Shown: positions 42,872 to 52,617 of the stretch, in pieces | Numbering within the stretch: the first letter of the stretch is position 1 | Layout of the letters: every line of letters begins with the position of its first letter | Assembly (NCBI GenBank): GCA_020353195.1 | Contig: CP070691.1 | Coordinates: 3,396,566-3,460,565, forward strand | Length of the DNA: 64,000 nt | Reading direction: 5' to 3' | Source: Phycisphaerales bacterium | GTDB lineage: Bacteria > Planctomycetota > Phycisphaerae > UBA1845 | The notes under the pieces: model-generated | What the model was told of the DNA's origin: nothing | Database searches by the model: none | Seen by the model: only the letters and a program-made list of their open reading frames with translations | Made by a program: the position numbers and the translations under genes

Positions 42872-44478
42872 GCCTGCATGACCGATCCACCTCGATCCCG
42901 CCGGAAGGCCGCCGTCGCGGATCGCTCGATGAGGGACGATCCGCCGCCGCGCCGCGACACGGAGGGTTCCGTGTGTGGCTGCTCGCCGCGTCCTGTGCCA
43001 CCGTCGTCTACCTTGCCACGATGGCTCCCGGCGTGCTGTGGGGCGACTCCGGCGACGCCCAGATCCGTGTGCTCGCGGGGGAGCTCGGCGACCCTCGTGA
43101 TCTGGCTCGATCGCACGTGACCTACTACGGGGCTGCCATCGCCCTGCACAAACTGTTCCGGCTCGAAGCGGCGCTGGCCGCCAACCTCGTATCGGTCCTG
43201 GCGGGCGTCATCACGGTGGCTAACTTTGCCTGGCTGGTTTCGATGTTCGTTCGCCGCCGGCTCGCCCTGGTGTCGGGTGTCGCGCTGCTCCTTCTGTCGC
43301 ACACACTATGGCAGCTGAGCACCGGCGCGGAGGTCATGACATCTTCCACGCTGTGCCTGTCGTTTGAACTGGCCGTGCTGGTGCGTTTCGCCCGGACGGG
43401 GCGACTGCGCTGGCTGGTGCTGGCCGGACTGGCGAACGGCATCGGCTGGTCCACCCACAACTTGGCGCTGCTGACCTGGCCGGCGTACGTCATCGTCGGC
43501 TGGCTCCGCTGGAGCCGGGTCCCCGTGCCCCGCCTTCGATCGATTGCCGCCGTTATCGCAGCGTGGCTTGCCGGCTGCGCCCCCCTGGCCGTTCTTTTCA
43601 TAATCGAACTGCGAGCGCTCGACAGTTTCACCGTGACGCTTCAGTCTCTTCTCGTCGGGGCGTACAGCCGAGATGTGTTCAACACGGCATTCGGCCTCGG
43701 CATGCTTGCACGTGACCTTGCCTATATCCTTCTCAACTTCCCCACGCCGTTGATTCTGCTGGCGCCGTGGGGATGGTGGCGACTCCGCAAGGTGGGCCCG
43801 GGCGGCGTGTGGTGGTTCCTGACGCTTGCCGCGCTGGTGATCGCGGCTTTCGCCGCCCGTTACGGCGTGCCCGACCAGTACACGTTCTTCGTCCACGCCT
43901 ATCTGTTCCTGGTTCTCTTCGCCGCGATCGGCGTCGACCAGTGGCTGATCCGGCACCCGTCAAAGACGATGGCCGTTGCGGTCGCGCTGCTGTCGTTTAC
44001 CGCCCCCGTCGTGTATGTGGCCGCACCGCCGCTCGCGCGGTGGTACGGCGAGTCGCGCTTGCCGTTGCCGGCGCGCCGGATTCCGTATCGCGATCCGTGC
44101 GCGTGGTTCCTGAGGCCGTGGCGCACGGGGTATGACGGGGCCGAACGCTACGCGAGGGAGGTCTTCGCCGCGCTACCCGCCGATGCCGTGCTCTGCGCGG
44201 ACTCGACGATGCGGCGCCCGCTCGACTACCTCCAGATCCGAGACGGTATCCGTCCGGACGTACGTTTGCCCGGTGCCCCGGCCCGTCGAGCCGGGCAGAC
44301 ACCGCTACGGATCAGCCCCGAGAACACGGACGAGTATGTCGAGCAAGGACTGTTGTTCTGCACCGGGAACGTCGAACAGTACGCGCCCAGCTGGCTTCTC
44401 GATGGAGGATACCACTTCGAGCCGTCGAACCTCGTCTACCACGTTCGCCCGCCGCCTCGTCCGGAAGGCGCCCCCTAG
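42868..44478 (+). CDS. DUF2723-like GT-C membrane protein
   Basis: Predicted 536 residues. A hydrophilic N-terminus of about 35 residues is followed by about ten transmembrane helices. The first loop has 'TMAPGVLWGDSGDAQIR', matching the conserved acidic loop of DUF2723 proteins, related to GT-C glycosyltransferases that use lipid-linked sugars. A soluble C-terminal part of about 130 residues follows. Translationally coupled (ATGA) to the WecA-like/ATP-grasp fusion, which suggests one pathway making and transferring a lipid-linked sugar. Acceptor unknown. Confidence 0.8.
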   Translation: MSLHDRSTSIPPEGRRRGSLDEGRSAAAPRHGGFRVWLLAASCATVVYLATMAPGVLWGDSGDAQIRVLAGELGDPRDLARSHVTYYGAAIALHKLFRLEAALAANLVSVLAGVITVANFAWLVSMFVRRRLALVSGVALLLLSHTLWQLSTGAEVMTSSTLCLSFELAVLVRFARTGRLRWLVLAGLANGIGWSTHNLALLTWPAYVIVGWLRWSRVPVPRLRSIAAVIAAWLAGCAPLAVLFIIELRALDSFTVTLQSLLVGAYSRDVFNTAFGLGMLARDLAYILLNFPTPLILLAPWGWWRLRKVGPGGVWWFLTLAALVIAAFAARYGVPDQYTFFVHAYLFLVLFAAIGVDQWLIRHPSKTMAVAVALLSFTAPVVYVAAPPLARWYGESRLPLPARRIPYRDPCAWFLRPWRTGYDGAERYAREVFAALPADAVLCADSTMRRPLDYLQIRDGIRPDVRLPGAPARRAGQTPLRISPENTDEYVEQGLLFCTGNVEQYAPSWLLDGGYHFEPSNLVYHVRPPPRPEGAP

Positions 44479-44648
44479 CCCGGCGCGATGAACCGCACGA
44501 CACGTGCATTCCAGTTCCTTCGGCGCCATCCGAGCGACAACGGCAGGGATGGCCCCCGCGCCTGTGGCCGCGCTTGGCGGCCGATCGGCGACGACGTTAC
44601 AGAGATGTTCAATTGTTCCCGGGTGTTCGACTACGCGGCTGCGGCGGG

Positions 44649-46244
44649 TCACTCCGCGGTGTACGTTGCGTCGAACGGCGTGGTCCCCGGCGTGCGGGTG
44701 ATCTTGCGGTCGGGGTTTGCGGACAGATGCTCGAGGATCTTGTACACGGTCTCGATGTCCGATGGCGCATGAATACTTGCAGCGAGTTGCCCGGCCGTTC
44801 GGGCCCGTCCCCGATGGGTGCCGAGCTCTTTGATCAGTCGCAGTTGCAGGTCGAGAACGCGCCGGGCTGCGGTCTTGCCGGCCTGGACACCCGGCTGGTG
44901 ATAGGCGTTGATGTTGATCATCGATGCGTAGAGCCCGACGGCCCGTTCGAACAGTGCAATCAGCGCTCCGACGGTTCGCGCGTTCACCTCGTCGATCGTG
45001 ATCGTCATCGACTCCCGTCCCTTTTCGTGCAGGGCCTGCTGCGTGCCTGTCAGGAACCCGAACAGGTAGTCGCCCGAGGTGGTGTGCGGTTCGACCCGTA
45101 CCGAAGGACCCTCTCGATCCCGGAGGACCTCGACGAAGGTCACGAAGAAGTTGTGTACTCCCTCGCGAAGCTGTTGGATGTAGGCGTGCTGGTCGGTCGA
45201 ACCTTTGTTCCCGTATACGGTGATCCCCTGATGCACCACGTTTCCATCCAGGTCCGTCTCCTTGCCCAGCGATTCCATGATCAGCTGTTGCAGGTACCGC
45301 GACAGCAGCACCAACCGGTCCTTGTACGGCAGGATGACCATGTCCCGGCTGCCCCGCCCGTCGCCGGCGTGATACCACATCAGCGCCAGCAGGGCGGCGG
45401 GGTTGGACCTCACCACGCGAGACCGTGTGATCCGGTCCATCTCCCGCGCGCCGCCGAGCAGGCCGTCGACATCGAACCCCTGCAAAGCCGCCGGCAGCAG
45501 TCCCACGGCGGACATCTGTGACGTCCGCCCGCCGACCCAGTCCCAGATCGGGAACAGCCGTATCCACTTCTGCGCCCGACACAGCCGGTCCAGCTCGCCG
45601 CCTTCCTGGCTGATGGCGACGGCATGCTCGGAGAAGCACTGGTTCCTTCTGGCGTACGCCTGCATGACCTCGAGCATGGCGTTGCGGGTCTCCGGCGTGC
45701 GTCCCGATTTCGAGGTCACGATGGTCAGCGTGCGGTCCAACCGGTCGCCAATGCGATCCAGCACACCCCGGTCGATCCCGTCCGGATCGGTGTTGTCGCA
45801 GAAGAATATCCGCGTCCGGCCTTGGCGCGGTGTCCCCAGCGCGTCATTGACGAACTGCGGCCCGAGCACCGATCCACCGATGCCGATCACGAGTATGTCC
45901 TCAAACTGCTGGCCGGGCGCCGGCGCGATCTTCCCCGATCGAACGTCAGATGCGAACGCTTTGATGTCGCTTATGGTGGTCTCGATCGCCGCTCGGATGT
46001 CGGGCGTAGGGGCCAGTTCCGGCGCCCGCAGCCAGTAGTGGCCTACCATTCGCCCTTCATCCGGATTGGCGATCGCTCCGCTTTCCAGAGCTTCCATCGC
46101 GGAGAACGCGCGTTGCATCGGGTCGGCCATTGCCTCAAGAAACCCGGCTGTGAAGCCCATTCGGCTGATGTCCAGGGACAGCCCGACCGGCTCACAGCGG
46201 CACAGGTGTGTCTTGTACCGCTCCCAAAGTTCAAGCTGGTTCAC
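44649..46244 (-). CDS. pgi: Glucose-6-phosphate isomerase
   Basis: Predicted 531 residues. Interconverts glucose-6-phosphate and fructose-6-phosphate. Visible: '[17 protein letters not shown]' (SIS phosphate loop), '[18 protein letters not shown]', '[19 protein letters not shown]' (close to the PGI signature region), '[19 protein letters not shown]' and a C-terminal '[16 protein letters not shown]' with active-site His/Lys region. Start at GTG 46244, which overlaps the upstream stop (GTGA), giving translational coupling to a hypothetical gene. Confidence 0.95.
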   Translation of the reverse strand: MNQLELWERYKTHLCRCEPVGLSLDISRMGFTAGFLEAMADPMQRAFSAMEALESGAIANPDEGRMVGHYWLRAPELAPTPDIRAAIETTISDIKAFASDVRSGKIAPAPGQQFEDILVIGIGGSVLGPQFVNDALGTPRQGRTRIFFCDNTDPDGIDRGVLDRIGDRLDRTLTIVTSKSGRTPETRNAMLEVMQAYARRNQCFSEHAVAISQEGGELDRLCRAQKWIRLFPIWDWVGGRTSQMSAVGLLPAALQGFDVDGLLGGAREMDRITRSRVVRSNPAALLALMWYHAGDGRGSRDMVILPYKDRLVLLSRYLQQLIMESLGKETDLDGNVVHQGITVYGNKGSTDQHAYIQQLREGVHNFFVTFVEVLRDREGPSVRVEPHTTSGDYLFGFLTGTQQALHEKGRESMTITIDEVNARTVGALIALFERAVGLYASMININAYHQPGVQAGKTAARRVLDLQLRLIKELGTHRGRARTAGQLAASIHAPSDIETVYKILEHLSANPDRKITRTPGTTPFDATYTAE

Positions 46245-46795
46245 GACGGTTTCTCCAGGGCCAGGATCGAGCGTTTCGCCTCCACCAGTACATCGCAGTC
46301 GGAATACGCCCGGTGGAGAATGAACAGCAGGCATGCTTCGTCGCATTGTTGCTTGGAGTACCCCTGCTCCCGTAACAGTTCCCTCGTCACGGCGAAGTTC
46401 GCCATGCACAGTTCGACGGGCAGCGGCCCCAGACGCTCCTCGAGCGCTTCGAAAAACCCGGAGCGGATCAACCTCCGGGCGATCGTCTGTTGCCGGTCCG
46501 CGACATCCTCACTGCGGGGCAGCGCGAGGTAGGTCTCAACCGTCTCTGCCGGTGCCAGCTCCAGCCACACCGCCCCCTGCAGGTGTTCCTCTCTGAAGTC
46601 CGGGGGAATGTGCAGCAACAGATGCCTGAACCGCTCCTCAGGGAGCGTATCCGTGAATCCCTCCCAGCGGAAGGTAAGGCAGGTTCGGTCCCATCGGTCG
46701 CTGTGCCTCACTTCGACCTGAATCCCTGTCAGTTCCGGCGAAAGGAGTTCGAGAAGCTTCTCTCGCAGCGCCGAATGGCTCATCTCGGCAGGCAT
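46241..46795 (-). CDS. Hypothetical protein coupled to pgi
   Basis: Predicted 184 residues from ATG 46795 (alternatives 46783 and 46891). Soluble alpha/beta protein with '[27 protein letters not shown]' in the first half and a helical second half containing '[20 protein letters not shown]'. No family recognised. The four-base overlap with pgi suggests co-translation. Confidence 0.7.
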   Translation of the reverse strand: MPAEMSHSALREKLLELLSPELTGIQVEVRHSDRWDRTCLTFRWEGFTDTLPEERFRHLLLHIPPDFREEHLQGAVWLELAPAETVETYLALPRSEDVADRQQTIARRLIRSGFFEALEERLGPLPVELCMANFAVTRELLREQGYSKQQCDEACLLFILHRAYSDCDVLVEAKRSILALEKPS

Positions 46796-46990
46796 TCGTC
46801 CCGACCGCTTTCTGCAGCACGCGGGGCTGGGGCACGGCGACCCGGCGGCGCCGACAGGCCGAAACGACGTATTCTCCGCGCCGGATTGCATGAAGGCAAT
46901 AGGGCGGTTTGCCCCCCTGGGGTCGGCGGCTCCGTTGGGACGGCGGCGACATCGCCGGTCGAGCCGGGTCCACGCGCCCCGGCTCGGGCG

Positions 46991-47027
46991 AAGAAAAACG
47001 GTGCTTGCGGGTCGGCAAGCACCGTTT
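46991..47027 (-). terminator. Rho-independent terminator (leftward)
   Basis: ACGGTGCTTGC (46998-47008) and GCAAGCACCGT (47015-47025) form a perfect 11-bp stem extendable to 13; read leftward it is followed by TTTTTCTT. Lies 60 bases after the end of the small membrane gene at 47090. Confidence 0.8.
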
Positions 47028-47089
47028 GCGGGTCCGGCAGGTTCGTTGTCTACTGAAACTCCACCAACCGCCCTTGTTCCGCTGAGAAT

Positions 47090-47320
47090 CTATGACCGTG
47101 CGCGAGCGACGGCGGGCCGTCGTTCACACACCATTGTCGCAACGGACGACGCAACCAGAAGCCCCGCCGCGAGCCAGGCAGTAACGAATGGGCTTTTGAG
47201 AACGGCGGCCACCCCCACGACGGCCGCCAGCGCGGCGACCGCCAGGACTCGGCCAAGACCGATCGCCACCGCACGCCACCTCGTGCGGACAGGCTCGAAT
47301 GACGTCTTAGCTTGCTTCAT
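47090..47320 (-). CDS. Small two-helix membrane protein (76 aa)
   Basis: Basic N-terminus followed by two hydrophobic segments ('AVAIGLGRVLAVAALAAVVG' and 'FVTAWLAAGLLVASSVATMV'), short basic tail. A good terminator 60 bases downstream in the same direction supports a transcription unit here. No family recognised. Start ATG 47320 has no clear Shine-Dalgarno. Confidence 0.55.
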   Translation of the reverse strand: MKQAKTSFEPVRTRWRAVAIGLGRVLAVAALAAVVGVAAVLKSPFVTAWLAAGLLVASSVATMVCERRPAVARARS

Positions 47321-47579
47321 CGCTTTCTCGCACTCCCCTGCGGCTCCAAGGTCTGCGGGCCAGAGCCACCATCAAAGACGAACCATTCAAAGGCCCGGCG
47401 TTGGCGGGAATCAACCTGCCGGCCGGAAAAAGACATGGCGTCCGGTAGAATGGCAGGGGCCCCGCCGGCCAACGCGAGTGCGGTCGGCGTATCGGTCCCG
47501 CCCCGACACGCCTGTTCGTGGTAAAATGGGTAATTTGTCGGTGGGCACGCCCATCCGGGCGAAGTGTATGCCGGCGCGG

Positions 47580-48248
47580 TCACAAGTGCGAGACGATCAG
47601 GGTGGCTAGTGCCGTCAGGAGGGTGCCCAGGGCGCATAGCCCGAGTATCTGGCGCGTGGCATAAGGGACCCGGGCAAACGGGCGGTCGATCCGATCCAGG
47701 GCTACGCAAAGCACGTCAGCCCCGATGACGACAGCCCGCCGCCACGGCGTGTCAGGAAGCGGTGGCGGAAGAGCTTCATCATCGGACTCGTCTGAGAATT
47801 CCCCGTCCGGTGGCGTCTGGTCGTCGGCTGTCGATGGCGCCGCGTCGCTGAGCGGCGGGGCCTCACCGGCTCCGTGGTCTCCCGGGTCTTTCATGGTCGG
47901 GGGGATTCCGGTTGCGTGAGGCGCCTCGACGTCTTCGGGCTCCGGTTCATCCGGACGGCCGCTGAGTTGGGCGTCCGTCTCGTCGAGGAGCCCTACGACC
48001 GTATCCAGCTGGTCATCGATCGGCGTGTCGGCCAACAGGGGAGTCTCGGCGGCGGCTGGCGCAGGTTCGGGTGCCGGCTCAGGCATGTCGGTCTGCGTCT
48101 GGGCAGCCGGCTGCTCGTCCGGTTGGGGCGGCTTCTGCTCGGCGGGGGTTTCGGCGTCCAGCGGCCCGATCTCGTCGATGAGGCGAGCGACGATGGCGCT
48201 GGCCTGATCCAGAAGCGTGTCGATGGTGCTGGACGCAGGTTCGGTCAC
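47580..48248 (-). CDS. Acidic low-complexity protein with C-terminal transmembrane helix
   Basis: Predicted 222 residues from GTG 48248 (AGGAA about ten bases upstream; ATG at 48356 is the alternative). Residues about 1-170 are rich in Pro, Glu, Asp and Ala, probably disordered. The C-terminal 50 residues hold 'RRAVVIGADVLCVALDRI' and a final transmembrane helix 'ILGLCALGTLLTALATLIVS', as in tail-anchored proteins. No family recognised. Divergent from rsmE. Confidence 0.6.
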   Translation of the reverse strand: MTEPASSTIDTLLDQASAIVARLIDEIGPLDAETPAEQKPPQPDEQPAAQTQTDMPEPAPEPAPAAAETPLLADTPIDDQLDTVVGLLDETDAQLSGRPDEPEPEDVEAPHATGIPPTMKDPGDHGAGEAPPLSDAAPSTADDQTPPDGEFSDESDDEALPPPLPDTPWRRAVVIGADVLCVALDRIDRPFARVPYATRQILGLCALGTLLTALATLIVSHL

Positions 48249-48367
48249 GATCGTTGTTCCTGGCGGTGTCCGTCGCGACGGTCGTCGCCGGGGCTGACCG
48301 TAGTATCGGACGCTGGCTGACGCGTCTTCAGGTTGTGCGGCCTTGCGGGCAGCCACATAATGCGGAC

Positions 48368-49096
48368 ATGGCGTCGGATGCCCGATTCTATTGCCCGGAC
48401 TTGACCGGTCCCGTCGTGGCGCTGCCGCCGGAGGAGGCTCACCACGCGTGTGCGGTCCTGCGCCTGCGCCCCGGCGACGAGATCATGCTCTTCGATGGGG
48501 CGGGGACCGAGGGGCGGGGTCGCCTGGCCGCTGTTGCCCGGGGGGAGACGACGGTCGAAGTGAGGCAGACGGTGCGGGTGCCGTTCGAGCCTCGCATCCG
48601 GCTGACGCTGGCGGTGGCGATGCCGCGGACGCATCGGCAGCGGGTCCTGTTCGAGAAGTGCACCGAACTTGGCGTGTTTGCGATTCAGCCGCTGATCTGC
48701 GAGCGGAGCGTGGCCAAGCCGGGGCCCGACAGCGTTGCAAAGTGGTTGCGGACCGCGATCGAGGCGGCCAAGCAGTCGCGGCGCGCGTGGATCCCCCGCA
48801 TCGAATCGCCGCGCGTGTTCACCGATGCGGTGGGTGCGGCGGGGGCATACGAACTGGCGGTGCTGTTGACGCCGTTTCCAGACGTGGTGCCGCTGGGTCG
48901 GTTGCTGTGCGATCGACCGGCGTGCGGTACTATGATGGCGTGGATCGGCCCGGAGGGCGGTTTTACGGACGCAGAAGCCGACCGGGTCGTCCGGGCGGGG
49001 GCGTTGCCGGCCCGAGTGGGCCCGGGCATCCTGCGAGTGGAGACGGCGGCCGTCGTGACGGCCGGCTTGGTGGCCGCCTTGGCGGACGTGCGTTAA
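48368..49096 (+). CDS. rsmE: 16S rRNA m3U1498 methyltransferase RsmE
   Basis: Predicted 242 residues. SPOUT methyltransferase using SAM to methylate U1498 of 16S rRNA. N-terminal PUA-like domain includes 'EEAHHACAVLRLRPGDEI'; the knot has 'FEKCTELGVFAIQPL', IGPEGGF at 193-199 and LRVETA at 222-227 (usual form LRTETA). ATG 48368 begins the conserved region; no Shine-Dalgarno. Confidence 0.93.
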   Translation: MASDARFYCPDLTGPVVALPPEEAHHACAVLRLRPGDEIMLFDGAGTEGRGRLAAVARGETTVEVRQTVRVPFEPRIRLTLAVAMPRTHRQRVLFEKCTELGVFAIQPLICERSVAKPGPDSVAKWLRTAIEAAKQSRRAWIPRIESPRVFTDAVGAAGAYELAVLLTPFPDVVPLGRLLCDRPACGTMMAWIGPEGGFTDAEADRVVRAGALPARVGPGILRVETAAVVTAGLVAALADVR

Positions 49097-49127
49097 CGTC
49101 GGGACGCGGTTTTCAAGGAGCGGCCCC

Positions 49128-49541
49128 GTGGACGAGAAGGGCAGAGCGGACGCGAAACATCAGGCCAAGCAGGCGAAGAAGCTGGCCAAGGCCCAAGTCA
49201 AGCGCGAGAAGAAGGGGGAGAAGCTCGGCGCCGACGTCGACAAGCCCGCGCCGGTGTCGATCGGCGTCGTCCCGTCGGCGACGAAGGGGGAGCGCGGGCA
49301 CCGAGCCGGTTTGACGCCGGCGGAGCGCTCCGCCCGGGCGGCCGAACGCAGCGTCCGCCTGACCGGTTATCGTGTGTGGATCGCGGCGGTCACGTTGCTG
49401 ATCGCGATCGTGACGGCGCTGGTCACGTGGCTCAACTACACTTACAGCTCATCCGCCCCCGCGCCTGCGTCCGACAATCCCCCGATCGGGGCTCCGGCGT
49501 CGAGCGAAGCCTCATCGCAACCGCGCGCTCCGGTCCCGTGA
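49128..49541 (+). CDS. Lys-rich single-pass membrane protein
   Basis: Predicted 137 residues from GTG 49128 with AAGGAG eight bases upstream. Residues 1-40 are very rich in Lys and Ala (likely helical, possibly nucleic-acid or membrane contacting); a transmembrane helix lies at about 84-106 ('WIAAVTLLIAIVTALVTWL'); the tail is Ser/Pro-rich. No family recognised. Follows rsmE by 31 bases and may share its transcript. Confidence 0.65.
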   Translation: MDEKGRADAKHQAKQAKKLAKAQVKREKKGEKLGADVDKPAPVSIGVVPSATKGERGHRAGLTPAERSARAAERSVRLTGYRVWIAAVTLLIAIVTALVTWLNYTYSSSAPAPASDNPPIGAPASSEASSQPRAPVP

Positions 49542-49692
49542 TGCCCGACGGCATTTCGCGCTCTTGGTGCTGCTCGCCGGTGTGCTTCGTGGGTGTGATA
49601 CTGGTCTGGGCGTATCCTGGCGAGTATGCTGTGAAGCGGTCGCGCGTTGATGACGAGTGTCGTTTGTCATGTGTGTGTTTCCGAGACTACGT

Positions 49693-50553
49693 ATGACCGC
49701 CCGGATCGTCGTGCTGGGAAGTGCGCTTGTCGGATGCGCGTGTCGCCATTCTCCATTGTCCGATGAACGGCTGCAGTCGGCGCCGAATGTGGGCCCTTCG
49801 CCGCCCGGGGTCGCCCCGACGCGGTCGCCGACCGCCCAGGCGGCGCCGGACCGGGGCGTGTCCGCCATCTGCAAGCAGTTTGCCGAAACGGCGTGCCGCA
49901 AGCTGGACAGGAGTCAACCGGTGGTAGCGGTGCTTCCCATCGCCGACGCCGACGGGCGGCTGACTCCGTGCTCGGACTACTTGGCCGACGAGCTCCTGGC
50001 GGCGTTCCTGTCGGTCTCGGCGCAGGCCGTGGATCGCCGGAGTCTCGAGGCCGTTCTGACTGAAATCGATGTTGGGGCGGCGTTCGACCGGCCGCAGCAG
50101 GTGGCCCGCATCGCTCGGGCCGACGTTCTCGTGGTGGGTCGTTATGCTCTGGCGGCCGGCGAGCTGGCGATGAGCGTGAAAGCCGTGGATGTGTCGACCA
50201 ACAGGCTTGTTCACCTGGTGTCGGATCAAGTGCGAGCCGGTCGTCGGGTTCGCCAGCTTGCGTTCGTGGGGATCGGCGGGTCGGAGGGCGGTGGTGCCGT
50301 GCAGGTGCGCGAAGTTGAGGGTGGCGTTCGGATTCGGGCGTCGTATACTGAGGCCGGCGCCGGACAGTTTCGCCTGCTAGACCGTGTGCGGCAGAAGGTC
50401 CGCCGGCTGCACGCCCGATATCTGCGTGACGCCGTGGGGCTCGATCTGTCTGCCGAGGGCATCGAGGAACGTTTCCGCCGCGGTGTGGAGGCCGACTGCC
50501 GATTTGATGGCGACTCCGTTACGCTGGAAATGGAGTTTGGAGTAGGTCCATGA
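49693..50553 (+). CDS. CsgG/LpoB/FlgO-like lipoprotein 1
   Basis: Predicted 286 residues from ATG 49693. Signal peptide with lipobox LVGC near residue 14. After a disordered linker the core reads 'VVAVLPIADADGRLTPCSDYLADELLAAF...AVDRRSLEAVLTEIDV...ARIARADVLVVGRYAL', the pattern of the LpoB/CsgG/FlgO superfamily: strand, helix, 'V(E/D)R..LE.VL.E', 'G..ADV.V.G'. C-terminal third is unique. LpoB activates peptidoglycan synthases; CsgG forms a secretion pore. First of three adjacent related lipoproteins; overlaps the next by ATGA. Confidence 0.75.
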   Translation: MTARIVVLGSALVGCACRHSPLSDERLQSAPNVGPSPPGVAPTRSPTAQAAPDRGVSAICKQFAETACRKLDRSQPVVAVLPIADADGRLTPCSDYLADELLAAFLSVSAQAVDRRSLEAVLTEIDVGAAFDRPQQVARIARADVLVVGRYALAAGELAMSVKAVDVSTNRLVHLVSDQVRAGRRVRQLAFVGIGGSEGGGAVQVREVEGGVRIRASYTEAGAGQFRLLDRVRQKVRRLHARYLRDAVGLDLSAEGIEERFRRGVEADCRFDGDSVTLEMEFGVGP

Positions 50554-51284
50554 GTGTCATTGCCCGTTTCGGCTTGGCCGGTTGCGCGCTGCTGATGGTG
50601 GTGTCCGCCGGGTGCCGCGAATACGAGATCACCCAGTTTGACAACGTGCCCGCGCGTACGTTTCAGCCCAAGACGTATCGACGGGCGGCGATCGTGACTC
50701 ATCGAGCCCGTGACGACGAGGGGGATCGGAGCGCCAACTCGCTTGACCACAACAAGCTGATTCTGGAGGCGTTTCAGGTTGAGTTGATGCGGCGGGGTTT
50801 GGACGTTGTGGAGCGCGAGAAGTTCGAGAGGCTCGTCAACGAGCAGTTGCTCATTCGCGGTGAACTGACGAACCTCTCAGACCGTGAGAAGGCGATCCGC
50901 ATCGGGAAGATACTCAACGTCGACGTGGTCTTCTATGCCGATGCGTTGATCAACAGCTCGCGTTACGTCTATGAGAAGAGTGCGTTCGGATCGAAAGCGA
51001 GAGCGCTCGAGCTGACGCGGAAGGCGACCGAGAGCGGCGTCGTCGAGGGAGTCGGCAAATACAAGATCCATGCGTATCACGACGTCGGCGTGACCGCTCG
51101 CGCGATCGACGCCCGGACCGGCGAGATCGTGTGGGTCGGCTATCGCGTTCTTGCCGTATGCGAGGAGGTGACCGAGGACAGCCCCACCGCGCTGACGAGC
51201 TTCGCCACCATCAAGAGGCTCTGCGGTATGGTCCTGGACGACTTCTTCACACCGTTGCCCGCTCCGATCACGACGAAAGGATAG
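50550..51284 (+). CDS. CsgG/LpoB-like lipoprotein 2
   Basis: Predicted 244 residues. Lipobox VSAGC at about 18-22. Core: 'RRAAIVTHRARDDEG...AFQVELMRRGLDVVEREKFERLVNEQ...AIRIGKILNVDVVFYADALI' and 'VGVTARAIDARTGEIVWVGYRV', again the CsgG-type pattern in which 'DxxTGEI.W' closes the fold. Start coupled by ATGA to the preceding gene and six bases before the next, so the three are one operon. Confidence 0.8.
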   Translation: MSVIARFGLAGCALLMVVSAGCREYEITQFDNVPARTFQPKTYRRAAIVTHRARDDEGDRSANSLDHNKLILEAFQVELMRRGLDVVEREKFERLVNEQLLIRGELTNLSDREKAIRIGKILNVDVVFYADALINSSRYVYEKSAFGSKARALELTRKATESGVVEGVGKYKIHAYHDVGVTARAIDARTGEIVWVGYRVLAVCEEVTEDSPTALTSFATIKRLCGMVLDDFFTPLPAPITTKG

Positions 51285-51290
51285 CACGCG

Positions 51291-51935
51291 ATGCGACGAT
51301 CTCGACATCCCGGTTTGGCGATTCTCGTTTCAGTCGTCCTTGGCGGCTGTGGAGACCGTCTGATTCTTCAGACCAATACGTTCCGCACGTCGGAGCTGCA
51401 GAAGGTGAAGCGCGTGGCGATTGTGGACTTCGCCGGGCAGTACGGCCAGGCGCTGGCGGACATCGTGACGATCAACTTCATGCGGGCCGGGTACAAGGTC
51501 ATCGAACGCGACGAGCTCCGCGACGTGATTCGGGAGATCTCCGTCGGGCAGCAGGGGCTCATGGATCTGTCTGATTCGGAGAAGGCGAAGCTGTTCGGGA
51601 AGATCCTCAATGCGGATGTGATCGTCACCGGCCAACTCGTCCGACGGGTGCCGCCGTCCTATGAGAAGAAGGGGGAGGACCGGCTCGTCTACGAGTCGGC
51701 CACTCTGGAGATCGCCGCGCGTGCCTTCGATGCGAAGACAGGGAAAGTGTTCTGGACGGCAGTCGTCAACGGCACCGCGACGGCCAAGACCGGCGAGCAG
51801 CTCGAGCTGATGGACTACATGAATGAGCCGTGCCGGCAGTTGGTCTACAGCTTCAAGGACCCCAATTACCGCGACGTTGCCGAAGTCTACGAGGGCCAAG
51901 AGATCGAGGCCCTCAGGAGCAAGCGTGGGTTCTGA
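51291..51935 (+). CDS. CsgG/LpoB-like lipoprotein 3
   Basis: Predicted 214 residues. Lipobox VLGGC at about 16-20; core 'KRVAIVDFAGQYGQALADIVTINFMRAGYKVIERDELRDVIREI...KLFGKILNADVIVTGQLV' and 'AFDAKTGKVFWTAVV'. Closest of the three to the CsgG pattern, but the transmembrane hairpins of true CsgG are not evident, so pore formation is not implied. AAGGA lies eight bases before the ATG. Last gene of the lipoprotein operon. Confidence 0.8.
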   Translation: MRRSRHPGLAILVSVVLGGCGDRLILQTNTFRTSELQKVKRVAIVDFAGQYGQALADIVTINFMRAGYKVIERDELRDVIREISVGQQGLMDLSDSEKAKLFGKILNADVIVTGQLVRRVPPSYEKKGEDRLVYESATLEIAARAFDAKTGKVFWTAVVNGTATAKTGEQLELMDYMNEPCRQLVYSFKDPNYRDVAEVYEGQEIEALRSKRGF

Positions 51936-51942
51936 GCCGGTG

Positions 51943-52239
51943 TCATCCGGCGTTGATCGTGAGGAAACGTCGCAGCTCGTCAGCGTCGATCCCGGTGATG
52001 TGCAGGGTCTTTGCGGGTGACGTTGCCCCTTGTCTGACGGTAATGTCCTGTCGTCGCAGGCCGAGCTGATCGGCCAGGAACGCGATGAGTGCGGCGTTGG
52101 CTTTGCCCTTCTCGGGCGGGGCGGCCACCGCGAACTTCGCCCGCCCGTCCAGCTCACCCCTGTAGCACGTGCGTGAAGCCCCCGGCACGATCTTGACCGG
52201 CAGCAGCACGCCGCTTTCATCCGTCACGAGGTTGATCAT
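51943..52239 (-). CDS. DUF167 (YggU-like) protein
   Basis: Predicted 98 residues. The pattern 'LLPVKIVPGASRT...AKFAVAAPPEKGKANAALIAFLADQLGL...ITVRQGATSPAKTLHITG' is the complete DUF167 signature. Small alpha/beta protein of unknown function found in all domains. ATG 52239 fits the family start; the frame extends to 52290. Convergent with the lipoprotein operon. Confidence 0.92.
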   Translation of the reverse strand: MINLVTDESGVLLPVKIVPGASRTCYRGELDGRAKFAVAAPPEKGKANAALIAFLADQLGLRRQDITVRQGATSPAKTLHITGIDADELRRFLTINAG

Positions 52240-52617
52240 CAGCGTCGATCCCGCCTCCGCGCGGAAGCGATACCCGGAAGTCGTCACCAAGTATACCCTT
52301 ACGAGCCGCGCCCGTCAGGAAGCGGTGCGCCCGGAGTCACACGGTCCGCGCCCGTACAGAAGCGGTTCCGATGATGAACGGAGGGACCCCTCCCTTATGG
52401 TCGGGGCTCGTGGCGGTAACGCTTCCTTTGCGGTTGGTGCCCGTATGGGCTATCGCCGACTTGCGCTCGAGGCCCCGTATGCGTGGCGATGTGATTGGGG
52501 TAGTCTACCAGGTCCACCAGGTATCAGAGCGGGACAATGGGCAGATGCTGCTTGATCAGGACGCCGGGTCAGACGCCGAGCGGTCGCGGGGGCGCCTCGT
52601 TGTCCGCAACGCGAAGG
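52240..52617. other. Intergenic region with two degenerate REP-like arms
   Basis: Divergent spacer between DUF167 and the PHP protein. Contains left-type arms at 52306-52325 and 52346-52365 (separate entry). No gene recognised. Confidence 0.5.
52306..52365 (-). repeat. Two REP-like arms, same orientation
   Basis: CCGCGCCCGTCAGGAAGCGG (52306-52325) and CCGCGCCCGTACAGAAGCGG (52346-52365), 40 bases apart. Both are the left-type arm of the palindrome found in the methyltransferase gene (complement of the right-type arm). Confidence 0.75.

Noticed and set aside
51291..51935. True CsgG curli secretion pore
   Set aside because: The CsgG transmembrane hairpins and other curli genes are absent; only the periplasmic-type core is evident.
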